The notes beneath the pieces are model-generated. The model did not search any database, was not told where the DNA came from, and saw only the letters and a program-made list of their open reading frames with translations. From NCBI GenBank assembly GCA_016200005.1, contig JACQFP010000031.1:1-64000 (forward strand): a stretch of 64,000 bases of DNA. Direction: 5' to 3'. Positions 34,911-43,475 of the stretch are shown here, piece after piece. Position 1 is the first letter of the stretch. The number at the start of each line of letters is the position of its first letter. The stretch is from Verrucomicrobiota bacterium. GTDB taxonomy: Bacteria > Verrucomicrobiota > Verrucomicrobiia > Limisphaerales > PALSA-1396. Made by a program: the position numbers and the translations under genes.

Positions 34911-36152
34911 GTGTTGTTTCCAGCCAAACAAATCTCCAATCCGCGTCCGCGCGTCGTCATCACCGGCGCGGGCATCGTGACCGCACTCGGTCTTGGCTGG
35001 AAAAGAAACTCCGACGGTTTTCGCGATGGCCGCGTCGCAATACGGCCCGTGACTGTTTTTGACGCTTCGCGGCAACGAGTGAAAAACGCCGGTGAAGTTG
35101 CGCTCCCCTCGGCTTTGCCGCCGAATCAACTTGGCAGGCGCCGCGCAGCGCGGTTGGATCGCGCGACCAAACTGCTCCTGTTGGCCGCGTCGGAGGCGTG
35201 GCAGCAATCGGGTTGGTCGCCTTCAAATGATCTGCCCATCGTGCTCGGCACCACCAGCGGCGGCATGAGTTTGGGCGAAGCGTATTACCGCCAGGCTCTC
35301 ACGTCACCCCAGGTTCATCGAGGGCAGGCCGTCCGGGTCATCGAGTATCAAGCCCAGTGTCAGACGCTCGATCTCGCCGACGCCTTTGGTTTCAGCGGCC
35401 CCATCACCATCATCGCCAACGCCTGCGCTTCCGGCGCCAATGCCGTCGGCCATGCCTGGGAGCTGTTGCGACGTGGTCACGCCGAACGTGTCTTGACGGG
35501 CGGCTACGATGCCCTCAGCCAGATGGTCTTCGCCGGCTTCGATTCGTTGCAAGCGCTCTCCCCCACCGAGTGCCGCCCCTTTGACGCGCACCGTGATGGA
35601 CTTGCCATCGGTGAAGGCGCTGCCGTGCTGACCCTGGAAACTTTGCAAAGCGCCGAGCGACGCAGCGCAACAATCCTTGGCGAAATTGTGGGTTACGGCG
35701 CAGTCACCGACAGTCATCACCTGACTCAACCGCATCCCCAGGGCGATGCCGCTTTCGCCTCCATGACCGCCGCTGCTCAAGTCGCAAAACTCACGCCTGA
35801 GCAAATCGATTATGTCAACGCGCACGGCACCGGGACGCCGCTTAACGACAGCGCCGAGGCCAACGCGATTCAGCGCTGGGCCGGTGACCGCGCCGCAACC
35901 TTGCCGCTCAGTTCCACCAAATCAAGCATCGGTCATCTCCTTGGCGCGGCCGGCGCCGTGGAGGCCGTCGTTTGTCTGATGGCGCTGCGCGGACAGTGGT
36001 TGCCGCCGACTTCCACGCTGCGAACTCCCGACCCTGCTTGTGTGTTTCCTGTCGTTCAAAAACCAACCACGGCAAAAGTGGATTACGCGTTGAGCAACTC
36101 ATTCGGGTTTGGCGGCGCCAACGCCACGCTCATCCTGCGGAGGTGGTCGTGA
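34911..36152 (+). CDS. Beta-ketoacyl-ACP synthase (KS, FabF type)
   Basis: 413 residues, start GTG 34911. The condensing-enzyme fold has a complete active site: nucleophile Cys 172 in NACASGANAVG, His 304 in NAHGTGTPLND, Lys 336 and His 341 in KSSIGHLLGAAGAVE, and a final SNSFGFGGANA. This is the elongation-type ketosynthase (KAS II/type II PKS KS-alpha). The next gene overlaps by 4 bp and encodes a ketosynthase-like partner, and a ketoreductase and ACP follow, so the set forms an iterative type II synthase core resembling aryl-polyene clusters. Confidence 0.93.
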   Translation: MLFPAKQISNPRPRVVITGAGIVTALGLGWKRNSDGFRDGRVAIRPVTVFDASRQRVKNAGEVALPSALPPNQLGRRRAARLDRATKLLLLAASEAWQQSGWSPSNDLPIVLGTTSGGMSLGEAYYRQALTSPQVHRGQAVRVIEYQAQCQTLDLADAFGFSGPITIIANACASGANAVGHAWELLRRGHAERVLTGGYDALSQMVFAGFDSLQALSPTECRPFDAHRDGLAIGEGAAVLTLETLQSAERRSATILGEIVGYGAVTDSHHLTQPHPQGDAAFASMTAAAQVAKLTPEQIDYVNAHGTGTPLNDSAEANAIQRWAGDRAATLPLSSTKSSIGHLLGAAGAVEAVVCLMALRGQWLPPTSTLRTPDPACVFPVVQKPTTAKVDYALSNSFGFGGANATLILRRWS

Positions 36153-37180
36153 ACCGGATTTATGTTCAAGGTTGCGGCGCGGTTTCGCCAGCAGGCTGGG
36201 GCATTGCGGCGTTGCGGGAAGCGCTGTTCAAAGCCCAGCCAATTCCGGCCAGGGAATTGCCGCGTCCCGGCTGGCACCAACCGTTGAAAGTCCGCGCCGT
36301 CCCGCCGCCGCAGCCGCGCCCTGCTTTTCTGACTCACGCACGGCTCCGCCGCACCAGCCCCATCACACAGTACGCCGTTGGCGCGGCACTCGAAGCGCTG
36401 GGTGACGACGCCAGGGGCGTCAGCAACGGAACGCTGCGCCTCGGCATCGTGCTCTGCGTCATGTCAGGTTGCGTAAATTATTCGCGACGTTTCTACGACG
36501 AAACCTTGCGCGACCCCGGCACCGCCAGTCCGCTGGTTTTTCCGGAAACCGTCTTCAACGCGCCGGCCAGCCACATTGGCGCCTTGCTCGGCACGACGGC
36601 GATCAACTACACCCTCGTCGGCGATCCCGGCACCTTATTGCAGGGCATCGCACTGGCCGCAGATTGGTTGTTGGACAATCGAGTGGATGGCTGTCTGGTC
36701 ATTGGCGCGGAAGAAATCGACTGGCTCACCGCGAACGCATTCCGTTTGTTCATCCGCCGTATTGTTTTGAGTGATGGCGCCGGTGCGCTCTATTTGAAAT
36801 GCAACACGTCAAGTCCACCGGTCGTTGAAATACGCGCCGTGACGGATTCGCATCCGTTTCGCCGCAACCAAAACCGCGGCCAGGCCGCAAAACAAATGCG
36901 GGCCGAGCTGCCTGTTCTTTCCGAAAAGCATCTGCTGTGTGATGGCCTCGATGACCTCCCGCGCCTGGACCGCGCCGAAGCGGAAGCTTGGCGGGATTGG
37001 CGGGGCGCGCGGCTTTCGCCGAAAACAGTTTTGGGCGAAGGCTTGATGGCCGCCGCCGCCTGGCAATGCGTGGTGGCCATCGACGCGCTCCAACAAAATC
37101 GTTACACTGCCGCCAGCGTAAGTGTCGTGGGCTGCAATCAACAGGCCATCGGCGCGCACTTTGTGCGGGTTGAAAACTGA
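36149..37180 (+). CDS. Ketosynthase-like partner without the catalytic Cys (CLF-like)
   Basis: 343 residues from GTG 36149, overlapping the KS stop (GTGA). It shares the thiolase-like fold (YVQGCGAVSPAGWG opening; RLRRTSPITQYAVGAALEAL; late VLGEGLMAAAAWQCVVAID) but is shorter than KS. At the nucleophile position it reads NYTLVGDPGTLLQG, with no Cys. The His and Lys of the active site are also not found. This is the pattern of chain-length factors and of inactive KS partners that pair with KS-alpha. Likely forms a heterodimer with the product of the preceding gene. Confidence 0.8.
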   Translation: MNRIYVQGCGAVSPAGWGIAALREALFKAQPIPARELPRPGWHQPLKVRAVPPPQPRPAFLTHARLRRTSPITQYAVGAALEALGDDARGVSNGTLRLGIVLCVMSGCVNYSRRFYDETLRDPGTASPLVFPETVFNAPASHIGALLGTTAINYTLVGDPGTLLQGIALAADWLLDNRVDGCLVIGAEEIDWLTANAFRLFIRRIVLSDGAGALYLKCNTSSPPVVEIRAVTDSHPFRRNQNRGQAAKQMRAELPVLSEKHLLCDGLDDLPRLDRAEAEAWRDWRGARLSPKTVLGEGLMAAAAWQCVVAIDALQQNRYTAASVSVVGCNQQAIGAHFVRVEN

Positions 37181-37216
37181 AATGAGACCCGGTTTGAGAT
37201 CCCAAACTTGATCACG

Positions 37217-37948
37217 ATGAGTTCGAGAATCATTTTAATCACGGGCGGCAACAGCGGTCTCGGTCTGGCCGCGGCGCGCACCTTTCTTTGTGAATCGCCT
37301 GATAATTTCGTCTGGCTCGGCGTCCGCACGCATCGGGACAAAGCCGATTCATTGGTGTTGGAATTTCCCGACCGTTGTCGTGGCATTGTTCTGGATGTGA
37401 CCCAATCCGCTGCCTGGCAAAGCGCGGTCAATCAGATTCTTTCAGCACAAAAACGCATTGACGTTCTGATCAACAACGCGGGCATTCATCAGGACGGCTT
37501 GCTGGCCAATCTGTCCGTCGGCGCCTGGCAACAGGTGATCGCAACCAATCTCGACGCAACTTTCCACGGCTGTCAGGCCGTATTGCCCACGATGATCGCG
37601 CAACGCAGCGGACGGATTGTGAATGTGGCCTCGCTCAGCGCTTTACTTGCGCCGCCGGGACAAACCAACTACGCCGCCGCCAAAGCGGGCGTCGTCGCCC
37701 TGACGCAATCGCTCGCCAAGGAAGTGGCGCGCATCGGCATCACTGTGAACGCGGTTTGCCCCGGTTACGTGGACACGGAGGCGCTGGGTGCGATGAGCGA
37801 GGAAGAACGCAAGATCGCGCAAGCCAGAATCCCGATGCGCCGCTTTGGACGGCCGGAGGAAGTCGCGGCGGCAATTCGATTTCTGGCTTGTCCGGAGGCG
37901 AGCTACATCACAGGCTCGATATTGAAAGTGGACGGCGGAATTTTTTAA
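37217..37948 (+). CDS. 3-oxoacyl-ACP reductase (SDR, FabG-like)
   Basis: 243 residues from ATG 37217; TTG 37208 is possible. A classical short-chain dehydrogenase: cofactor motif TGGNSGLGLAAA, NNAG in INNAGIHQD, catalytic Ser in NVASLSALL, Tyr/Lys in YAAAK, and the FabG-like end YITGSILKVDGGIF. It should reduce the beta-keto group formed by the KS/CLF pair using NADPH. It lies between the CLF-like gene and the ACP, 6 bp from the ACP, in the same operon. The Asn in GGNSG is a common variant. Confidence 0.92.
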   Translation: MSSRIILITGGNSGLGLAAARTFLCESPDNFVWLGVRTHRDKADSLVLEFPDRCRGIVLDVTQSAAWQSAVNQILSAQKRIDVLINNAGIHQDGLLANLSVGAWQQVIATNLDATFHGCQAVLPTMIAQRSGRIVNVASLSALLAPPGQTNYAAAKAGVVALTQSLAKEVARIGITVNAVCPGYVDTEALGAMSEEERKIAQARIPMRRFGRPEEVAAAIRFLACPEASYITGSILKVDGGIF

Positions 37949-37954
37949 CACAAA

Positions 37955-38233
37955 ATGGAAGACACGAACGCTTTGAAAGAACGCATCAAGACCATGATGG
38001 TGGACAACCTGATGTTGCAAGTCGGCGCTTCGGAAATTGGCGACGACCAATTGCTCTTCGGGCCGGGCAGCCTCGGCCTTGACTCCGTGGATGCGTTGCA
38101 ACTGGTGGTTGCGCTCGACAAAAATTTCGGCCTCAAGATTCCCGACCCTGCCGCCGCCAAGGAAATTCTGCAAAGCGTCAATACCATCGTTGCCGCTGTA
38201 CAGACAAAGATGAGCAACGCGACCGCTTCCTGA
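37955..38233 (+). CDS. Acyl carrier protein
   Basis: 92 residues. The phosphopantetheine attachment site is Ser 44 in GLDSVDALQLVVALD, with the usual helix I before it (IKTMMVDNLML) and IPDPAAAKEIL after it. Carries the growing acyl chain for the adjacent ketosynthase pair and ketoreductase. It is 6 bp after the reductase and appears to end the plus-strand operon. A dedicated carrier separate from the housekeeping AcpP is typical for aryl-polyene-like loci. Confidence 0.93.
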   Translation: MEDTNALKERIKTMMVDNLMLQVGASEIGDDQLLFGPGSLGLDSVDALQLVVALDKNFGLKIPDPAAAKEILQSVNTIVAAVQTKMSNATAS

Positions 38234-38270
38234 ACGGCTTCTCCCGGCTTTCTGATATTCCGCGACCGAA

Positions 38271-38657
38271 TCAACCACTTGATAATCTTTGGCGTCGCAG
38301 AATCACGGTCGCGCCACAGAGTAACGCGCACAGCAGCGCGGCCACAATGATCTCCCCGGACTTTGGTGAAAAAATCAGAACGAAACCTCTGTCCTTGACC
38401 AGCGCGGAGAAACTGGAAACGCAGAAGGGCATGAGATAAAGCCGGATGATCTGCCAGCGATCCAGCGTTACTTTGTTTTCGCCAGCGGCCGTGGTGCTGA
38501 TGAAGAGTGCGAAACCGATGATCAGACTCAAGCCCAGGGAGGTCAGCCAAAGTCGTGGACTCGGATCGAAGTAACGCGCCAACACCACGAGATACCAGAT
38601 AAAGTAACACCACAGAATCAGTCTGCCGTTGGAAAGGTTGGATAGGTAACGGATCAT
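38271..38657 (-). CDS. Conserved membrane protein of unknown function
   Basis: 128 residues from ATG 38657 (MIRYLSNLSNGRLILWCYFI); an in-frame ATG 18 bp earlier is also possible. Four hydrophobic helices (about 13-32, 42-62, 75-92 and 100-122) and the segment PFCVSSFSALVKDRGFVLIF. I have seen similar sequences as uncharacterised membrane proteins in proteobacteria, but I cannot name the family. It is convergent with the ACP gene (37 bp) and divergent from the second halogenase-like gene. Confidence 0.7.
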   Translation of the reverse strand: MIRYLSNLSNGRLILWCYFIWYLVVLARYFDPSPRLWLTSLGLSLIIGFALFISTTAAGENKVTLDRWQIIRLYLMPFCVSSFSALVKDRGFVLIFSPKSGEIIVAALLCALLCGATVILRRQRLSSG

Positions 38658-38785
38658 GGTTGCATCTTCCGGCACCGATCAGCTTCGATCAAAGGCAAAG
38701 TTACGAGAGGCGCGGGCCGTCGATTTGTTGCAACCTCATGCTTGTTTGAAACGGCGGTCTATTGTCAAATTGCACCGTGTCGGAA

Positions 38786-40033
38786 ATGATTTATGACGCA
38801 ATTGTGATTGGTGGCGGACCGGGCGGCAGCGCGGCGGCCACGTTTCTCGCGCGTGCCGGAAAGCGTGTGCTCGTCCTGGAGAAGGAACATTTTCCGCGCT
38901 TCCACATCGGTGAATCGCTCCTGCCCTACAATCATCGCTTGTTTGAGGAAATGGGCGTGATGCCGAAATTGCTGGCGGCGGGGTTCCCAAAAAAAACCGG
39001 CGCGCAATTTCATCTCGGCAACGGCGCGAAATCCCTCAAGCTGATTTTCCGCAATGGCTGCTTCACCCGCGAGCCGGAAGCGTTTCAGGTTGACCGCTCG
39101 GTGTTCGACCATCTGTTGTTGAATCATGCGCGCGACTCGGGTGCGGAAGTACGCGAAGGCTGGACCGTCACCAAATTCTCGACCCCGACAGGACAGGTGC
39201 AGGTTGATGCGCGCGACGACGACGGTTCAATCACCAGTTTTTCCGCGGCGTTTCTGGTCGATGCGAGCGGGCGCGGCAATTTCACCGGCAATCAGGAAGG
39301 ACTGCGCATCATTCATCCGAAACTCAAGAAACTGGCGGTCTTCGGCCACTTTGCCGGAGTGAAACTGGATGAGGGCGAAGCCGCCGGCGACACGGTTATT
39401 GTGCGCTTGGGCAACAAATGGTTTTGGATCATTCCCCTTTCAGCGGAGAAAATCAGCGTTGGTTGTGTGATGGATCAGGAAGAATTCGCGCAGGCGAAAC
39501 AACCGCCCACTGAAATCTTCAACCGCATTGTGCAATCCAGCCCGGTGCTGCGCGAGCGGATGAGGGACGCGCGATTGCTGGGCGCACTGCAGACCACGGG
39601 CGATTTTTCCTACTACAATCGCCGCCTCATTGGGCCGCGTTTGTTGCGCATCGGCGACGCCGCGGGTTTCATGGACCCGATTTTTTCAGCGGGCGTTTAT
39701 CTCGCCATGTATTCGGGAAAGCTCGCGGCCCAAACCGTCCAGCAATCCCTGGCGGCCGGAGACGACGGCGGTCGGCGATTGAGGGCCTATGAGAAAAGAG
39801 TGTTCCGGTCGATGAGCTTCTACTGGGAGATGGTGGAGGGCTTCTACACGACGCCGTTCATGGAGATTTTCATGGAGCCGCGCGAGAAGTTTCATCTGCC
39901 TGGCGCCATCACCGCTGTGCTGGCGGGCGAGTTGGAGGGAGGTTGGGCGATGGTCTGGCGGAGGCGACTCTTCTTCTGGTTGGTGAAGTTGCAAAGGCGC
40001 TGGCCGCTCGTGCCGCGCATTTCGTTTGATTAG
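38786..40033 (+). CDS. FAD-dependent halogenase-like oxidoreductase B
   Basis: 415 residues from ATG 38786; GTG 38777 is an alternative. Flavin halogenase-like: VIGGGPGGSAAATFLARAG dinucleotide fold, IGESLLPYN (about 41-49), PKKTGAQF with the Lys position of the halogenase tunnel (about 68-75), and WFWIIP at 212-217 (WxWxIP). The second FAD motif is IGDAAGFMDPIFSAGVYLA. Proteins with this set include phenol/pyrrole halogenases and related non-halogenating reductases, so the reaction is not settled. It closes the synthase cluster. Confidence 0.85.
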   Translation: MIYDAIVIGGGPGGSAAATFLARAGKRVLVLEKEHFPRFHIGESLLPYNHRLFEEMGVMPKLLAAGFPKKTGAQFHLGNGAKSLKLIFRNGCFTREPEAFQVDRSVFDHLLLNHARDSGAEVREGWTVTKFSTPTGQVQVDARDDDGSITSFSAAFLVDASGRGNFTGNQEGLRIIHPKLKKLAVFGHFAGVKLDEGEAAGDTVIVRLGNKWFWIIPLSAEKISVGCVMDQEEFAQAKQPPTEIFNRIVQSSPVLRERMRDARLLGALQTTGDFSYYNRRLIGPRLLRIGDAAGFMDPIFSAGVYLAMYSGKLAAQTVQQSLAAGDDGGRRLRAYEKRVFRSMSFYWEMVEGFYTTPFMEIFMEPREKFHLPGAITAVLAGELEGGWAMVWRRRLFFWLVKLQRRWPLVPRISFD

Positions 40034-40104
40034 AGTTTGGGGGTCAGCCGGTGGGGCGAGCGTACCCGCGAGCCGCGATTGTAGCGGGGCTCAGCATTTC
40101 AACA

Positions 40105-40189
40105 GCTCGCCGGAGCACTCCCAACGCAAGTAGAGGCTTGTGAAATCCATAAGCCATCCGCTAAAACCTCGCAGTCGGTGTTGGACTGC
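40105..40189. repeat. Two small hairpins before the antiporter gene (solo REP arms?)
   Basis: GCTC-GCCG-GAGC at 40105-40116 is followed by ACTCCCAAC. GCAGTC-N7-GACTGC at 40171-40189 is followed by CGACACTCC. The ACTCC tail resembles the right arms of the GGAG-foot repeats at 10590 and 22096. No partner arm is clear, so they may be solitary or decayed copies. Either could also sit in the leader of the antiporter gene, which begins at 40202. Confidence 0.35.
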
Positions 40190-40201
40190 CGACACTCCCT
40201 C

Positions 40202-42226
40202 ATGCACAGCGTGGCATTTTTACAGGACCTGGCGGTAGTGATGATTGTCGCCGGATGGGTGACGGTCATCTGCCACCGTTTCAAACAACCGGTCGTGCTC
40301 GGCTACATCATCGCCGGAGTCATCATCGGGCCGCACACGCCGCCGTTCCCGCTCATCAAAGACAAGGAGGCCATCGACACGCTCGCGGAACTTGGCCTGG
40401 TCTTTCTCATGTTCTCGCTCGGACTCGAGTTCAGTCTGCGCAAACTCCGCAAGGTCGGATTCACGGCGCTCATTGCAGCGGGGCTGGAAATCCTGCTCAT
40501 GGTCGCGGTCGGCTACGAAATCGGCCGGGCCTTCGGCTGGAAAACCATGGACTGCGTTTTCCTCGGCGCCATGCTCTCCATCTCCTCCACGACCATCATT
40601 GTGAAGGCGCTCAGTGACCTCGGCCGCAGCAAGGAGAAGTTCGCCGAACTCATCTTCGGCATTCTGATCGTCGAGGACATCCTGGCCATCGTGATGATTG
40701 CGTTGCTTTCGGGCATCGCCATGACGGGCAGCCTGGCCGTGGGCGACCTGCTCAATACAACGGCTCGGCTCGGCATTTTCCTCGTGGTCGCGCTGGTGCT
40801 CGGATTACTTGGGGTGCCGCGCCTGATCGGTTACGTCGCGCGGTTCAAAAGCAACGAAATGTTGCTGGTCACCGTATTGGGCCTGTGCTTTGGCGTGTCG
40901 CTGCTGGCCGTGAGACTCCACTACAGTGTGGCGCTCGGTGCATTCGTCATCGGGGCAGTCATTGCCGAGGCGCGCGAGATTCACCGGATTGAAATTCTCA
41001 CCGAACCCATCCGCGACATGTTCAGCGCGGTATTCTTTGTAGCCATTGGCCTGCTCATCGACCCAAAAATTCTGGCGCAACACTGGCTGCCTGTGGCGGT
41101 CGTCACGCTGGCCGTGGTGCTGGGCAAAGTGGTAACGTGTGCGTTCGGCGCGTTCGTCGCCGGCAACGACACCCGCACGTCGTTGCGGGTGGGCATGGGT
41201 CTGGCGCAAATTGGTGAGTTTTCCTTCATCATCGCGGCGTTGGGGCTCACGCTGCGTGTGACCAGCGAGTTCCTTTATCCAATTGCCGTGACCGTTTCCG
41301 TGATCACCACCGTGCTCACGCCTTATCTCATCAAGAATTCCGACCGGATGGTGAACTGGTTCGACCGCGTGGCGCCGCCGCGATTCGTGAACTACCTTGC
41401 GCTCTACACGCGTTGGGTCGGTCAATGGCGCGAGGGCAGGCACACCACCATGACCACCCGGTTGACTCGTCGCTGGACGCTGCAAATGGGGCTGAATCTC
41501 GCGTTGGTCGCCGGCATCTTCATCGCCGCCACGTTCGTGGCAACGAAACCACCGGCGTGGCTCCCTCCCATGCCCGGCGGGCGCGAAGGACTGAAGGCTT
41601 TGCTCTGGCTCGGGGCAGCGCTGCTGTCGCTGCCGTTGCTCGTGGCGACGTATCGAAAGCTGCAAGCGCTGGGGCTGCTGCTGGGCGAGATGGCCGCTCA
41701 GCGTCTCCAGAACGAACCCCGCGCCGCCGGTGTGCAAACCGTCATCGCCAACACCGTGCCGCTCGTTGGTGCGATCTGCCTGGGACTCTTGTTGCTCGTG
41801 CTCAGCACCGCGTTGTTGCCGTCGTGGAGGATTTTGATCGTTCTGCTGTTGTTCGTAACGGCGGTGACCGTGCTGCTCCGGCGCAATCTCGTAAGGGTTT
41901 ATTCGAAGGCGCAATTCGCATTGGAACAAACCTTTGCCCAGCCGCCGCCACAACGATCCGAAGCCGCGCCATTACCCGGCGTGCTCAAGGAGGCCCAGAT
42001 CGAAACCGTCGCCATCACCGCCAACTCACCGGCGAAAGGCAAACTCATCGGTGAACTGGCCTTGCGAACGCAGACCGGAGTTAGCATCGTGGCCATCGAA
42101 CGCACCGGGGGTAACATCATCAATCCCGGCCCGGACGAAGAGATTCAGGCGAACGACCAGTTGCTGCTGCTCGGCCGCCGCGAACAACTGGAGGCGGCTC
42201 GTCGCCGATTGCTTGCTTCGAGTTGA
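40202..42226 (+). CDS. CPA2 cation:proton antiporter with TrkA-C domain (KefB-like)
   Basis: 674 residues from ATG 40202. About 12 N-terminal helices of the Na+/H+ exchanger fold (GYIIAGVIIGPHTPP, LMFSLGLEFSLRKL, LSISSTTIIVKAL, LIVEDILAIVM, GMGLAQIGEFSFI). An extra set of hydrophobic segments follows (about 430-590), then a C-terminal TrkA-C-type regulatory domain (about 605-672: GKLIGELALRTQTGVSIVAI). It resembles KefB/YbaL transporters that exchange K+ or Na+ for H+, but has no N-terminal-type RCK nucleotide-binding domain. Ion unknown. Confidence 0.9.
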   Translation: MHSVAFLQDLAVVMIVAGWVTVICHRFKQPVVLGYIIAGVIIGPHTPPFPLIKDKEAIDTLAELGLVFLMFSLGLEFSLRKLRKVGFTALIAAGLEILLMVAVGYEIGRAFGWKTMDCVFLGAMLSISSTTIIVKALSDLGRSKEKFAELIFGILIVEDILAIVMIALLSGIAMTGSLAVGDLLNTTARLGIFLVVALVLGLLGVPRLIGYVARFKSNEMLLVTVLGLCFGVSLLAVRLHYSVALGAFVIGAVIAEAREIHRIEILTEPIRDMFSAVFFVAIGLLIDPKILAQHWLPVAVVTLAVVLGKVVTCAFGAFVAGNDTRTSLRVGMGLAQIGEFSFIIAALGLTLRVTSEFLYPIAVTVSVITTVLTPYLIKNSDRMVNWFDRVAPPRFVNYLALYTRWVGQWREGRHTTMTTRLTRRWTLQMGLNLALVAGIFIAATFVATKPPAWLPPMPGGREGLKALLWLGAALLSLPLLVATYRKLQALGLLLGEMAAQRLQNEPRAAGVQTVIANTVPLVGAICLGLLLLVLSTALLPSWRILIVLLLFVTAVTVLLRRNLVRVYSKAQFALEQTFAQPPPQRSEAAPLPGVLKEAQIETVAITANSPAKGKLIGELALRTQTGVSIVAIERTGGNIINPGPDEEIQANDQLLLLGRREQLEAARRRLLASS

Positions 42227-42318
42227 ATCATCCCGTTGAGGTTTCCGAAGGCTGACCTGGAAAAGACTGTTCTGCGTGGACTTGCGCGACAGTCGGAAAA
42301 GGCAAATATTCCGGGAAT

Positions 42319-43011
42319 ATGAAAACCACCACATTTACTCTGGCATCGGCCTTGATTTGCGCCACGGCGCTGGCCGCGGGCAGCAAGGAGAAATTCACCG
42401 ACACATTCACTGTGGATAAGGCGGAACTCGCGTCCGTCGGCACGAACCGTTTTTTTGTCCTCGCGCCGGGCTTTCAGTTGGTGCTCGAAGGCAAGGAAAA
42501 GGGCAAGCCCGCCATGCTCACCATCACCGTGCTCAACGACACCAAACTCGTTGATGGAGTCGAGACGCGCGTCGTTGAGGAGAAGGAGACGGTCAACGGT
42601 CAACCCGTGGAAACCAGCCGCAATTACTTCGCCATCTCCCGGCGCACGGGCGACGTGTTTTATTTCGGCGAAGATGTGGACATGTACAAAGGCGGCAAGG
42701 TGACGTCGCACGACGGAGCGTGGCTGTCCGGCGTGAACGACGCGCATTTCGGGCTGGCGATTCCGGGCACGCCGCGATTGGGAGCGCGCTATTATCAGGA
42801 ACTCGCGCCGAAAGTGGCGATGGACCGGGCCGAGATCGTGAGCTTGACCGAAACATTTACAACGCTGGCGGGGAAATTTGAAAATTGCCTGAAGACCGAG
42901 GAAACCTCAGCCCTCGAGAGCGCCCGCGAGAAGAAAATTTACGCGCCCGGCATCGGCCTGATTTACGATGGTGGCCTCAAACTGAGCAAATACGGCTACC
43001 CCAGCAAATGA
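42319..43011 (+). CDS. Secreted hypothetical protein
   Basis: 230 residues with a signal peptide (TTFTLASALICATALAAGS). The mature part is mostly beta-strand (FFVLAPGFQLVLEGKEKGKP, RNYFAISRRTGDVFYFGEDV, YAPGIGLIYDGGLKLSKYGY). I recognise no family with certainty, and no Cys pair, lipobox or enzyme motif is evident. It follows the antiporter gene by 92 bp in the same direction but may have its own promoter. Probably periplasmic or secreted. Confidence 0.65.
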   Translation: MKTTTFTLASALICATALAAGSKEKFTDTFTVDKAELASVGTNRFFVLAPGFQLVLEGKEKGKPAMLTITVLNDTKLVDGVETRVVEEKETVNGQPVETSRNYFAISRRTGDVFYFGEDVDMYKGGKVTSHDGAWLSGVNDAHFGLAIPGTPRLGARYYQELAPKVAMDRAEIVSLTETFTTLAGKFENCLKTEETSALESAREKKIYAPGIGLIYDGGLKLSKYGYPSK

Positions 43012-43118
43012 AATGACGTGCGCACAACCGCCGCGACTGGCACAGGTGGCTGGGCGCGCTGCTACAAACAGGAGGTTCATGGGTGGCCTCCAATTCCAGC
43101 TTGCCGTGCATCGTGGGC

Positions 43119-43170
43119 ATGAACCCGGCACTCCCAACTTTTGTCGCATATGCGACAAAGTTTGGGAGAC
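43119..43170. repeat. 52-nt repeat containing near-perfect palindrome, copy 1
   Basis: Identical for all 52 nt to 43335-43386. Its core is the near-palindrome CTCCCAA...TTGTCGCATATGCGACAA...TTGGGAG. The core centres on CGCATATGCG and has two mispaired positions. A third copy with a perfect core is at 63341. After the core, the downstream 15-25 nt (GAGAC then A/T-rich and GGCAAG) stay similar between copies, so the unit is longer than the palindrome. No coding potential. Confidence 0.85.
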
Positions 43171-43334
43171 AATTCCGGCAAGATTCCTGCCCAGTCTCCA
43201 CCTTCTCATAATCGCGCATCGGAACCATGAACCATGAAAGACAACCTTTTGTTGCAGACGCAACAAGAAGTTGCATGGGTGTTTGGGCCGGTCCATGGAA
43301 AGCGTCCACGGTGTCAATGTCGTACATCGTGACT

Positions 43335-43386
43335 ATGAACCCGGCACTCCCAACTTTTGTCGCATATGCGACAAAGTTTGGGAGAC
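43335..43386. repeat. 52-nt repeat containing near-perfect palindrome, copy 2
   Basis: Second direct copy of the unit at 43119-43170, 216 bp further on. The two copies begin ATGAACCCGGCA and carry the same two mispairs in the palindrome, suggesting a recent local duplication rather than two independent insertions. Flanks just outside diverge. It ends 89 bp before the stop codon of the convergent gene at 43476. Confidence 0.85.
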
Positions 43387-43475
43387 GATCTCGGGCAAAG
43401 TTCCTGGGGAGAGTGGCCGCTGGCCGGGAGCGGACAATTCATTTTCCTATTCGGAAATCTCTTCCGGCAATCACT

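Larger units (their letters stand above)
43012..43475. other. Repeat-rich gap of 464 bp
   Basis: Between the secreted hypothetical and the C25-like gene (convergent). It holds the two 52-nt direct copies listed separately and, between them, a further near-palindrome TTGTTGCAGACGCAACAA (43246-43263). No gene is supported. The short frames read through the repeats are artefacts of it. Confidence 0.7.

Noticed and set aside
40805-41953. 382-codon minus-strand frame across the antiporter gene
   Set aside because: Gln/Arg/His-rich translation typical of an antisense shadow of a GC-rich membrane-protein gene. The plus frame encodes a clear antiporter.
43119-43386. Possible CRISPR-like direct repeats
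   Set aside because: Only two 52-nt copies, a 164-bp spacing, no further repeats and no cas genes; the core is a palindrome that recurs elsewhere in the genome segment.
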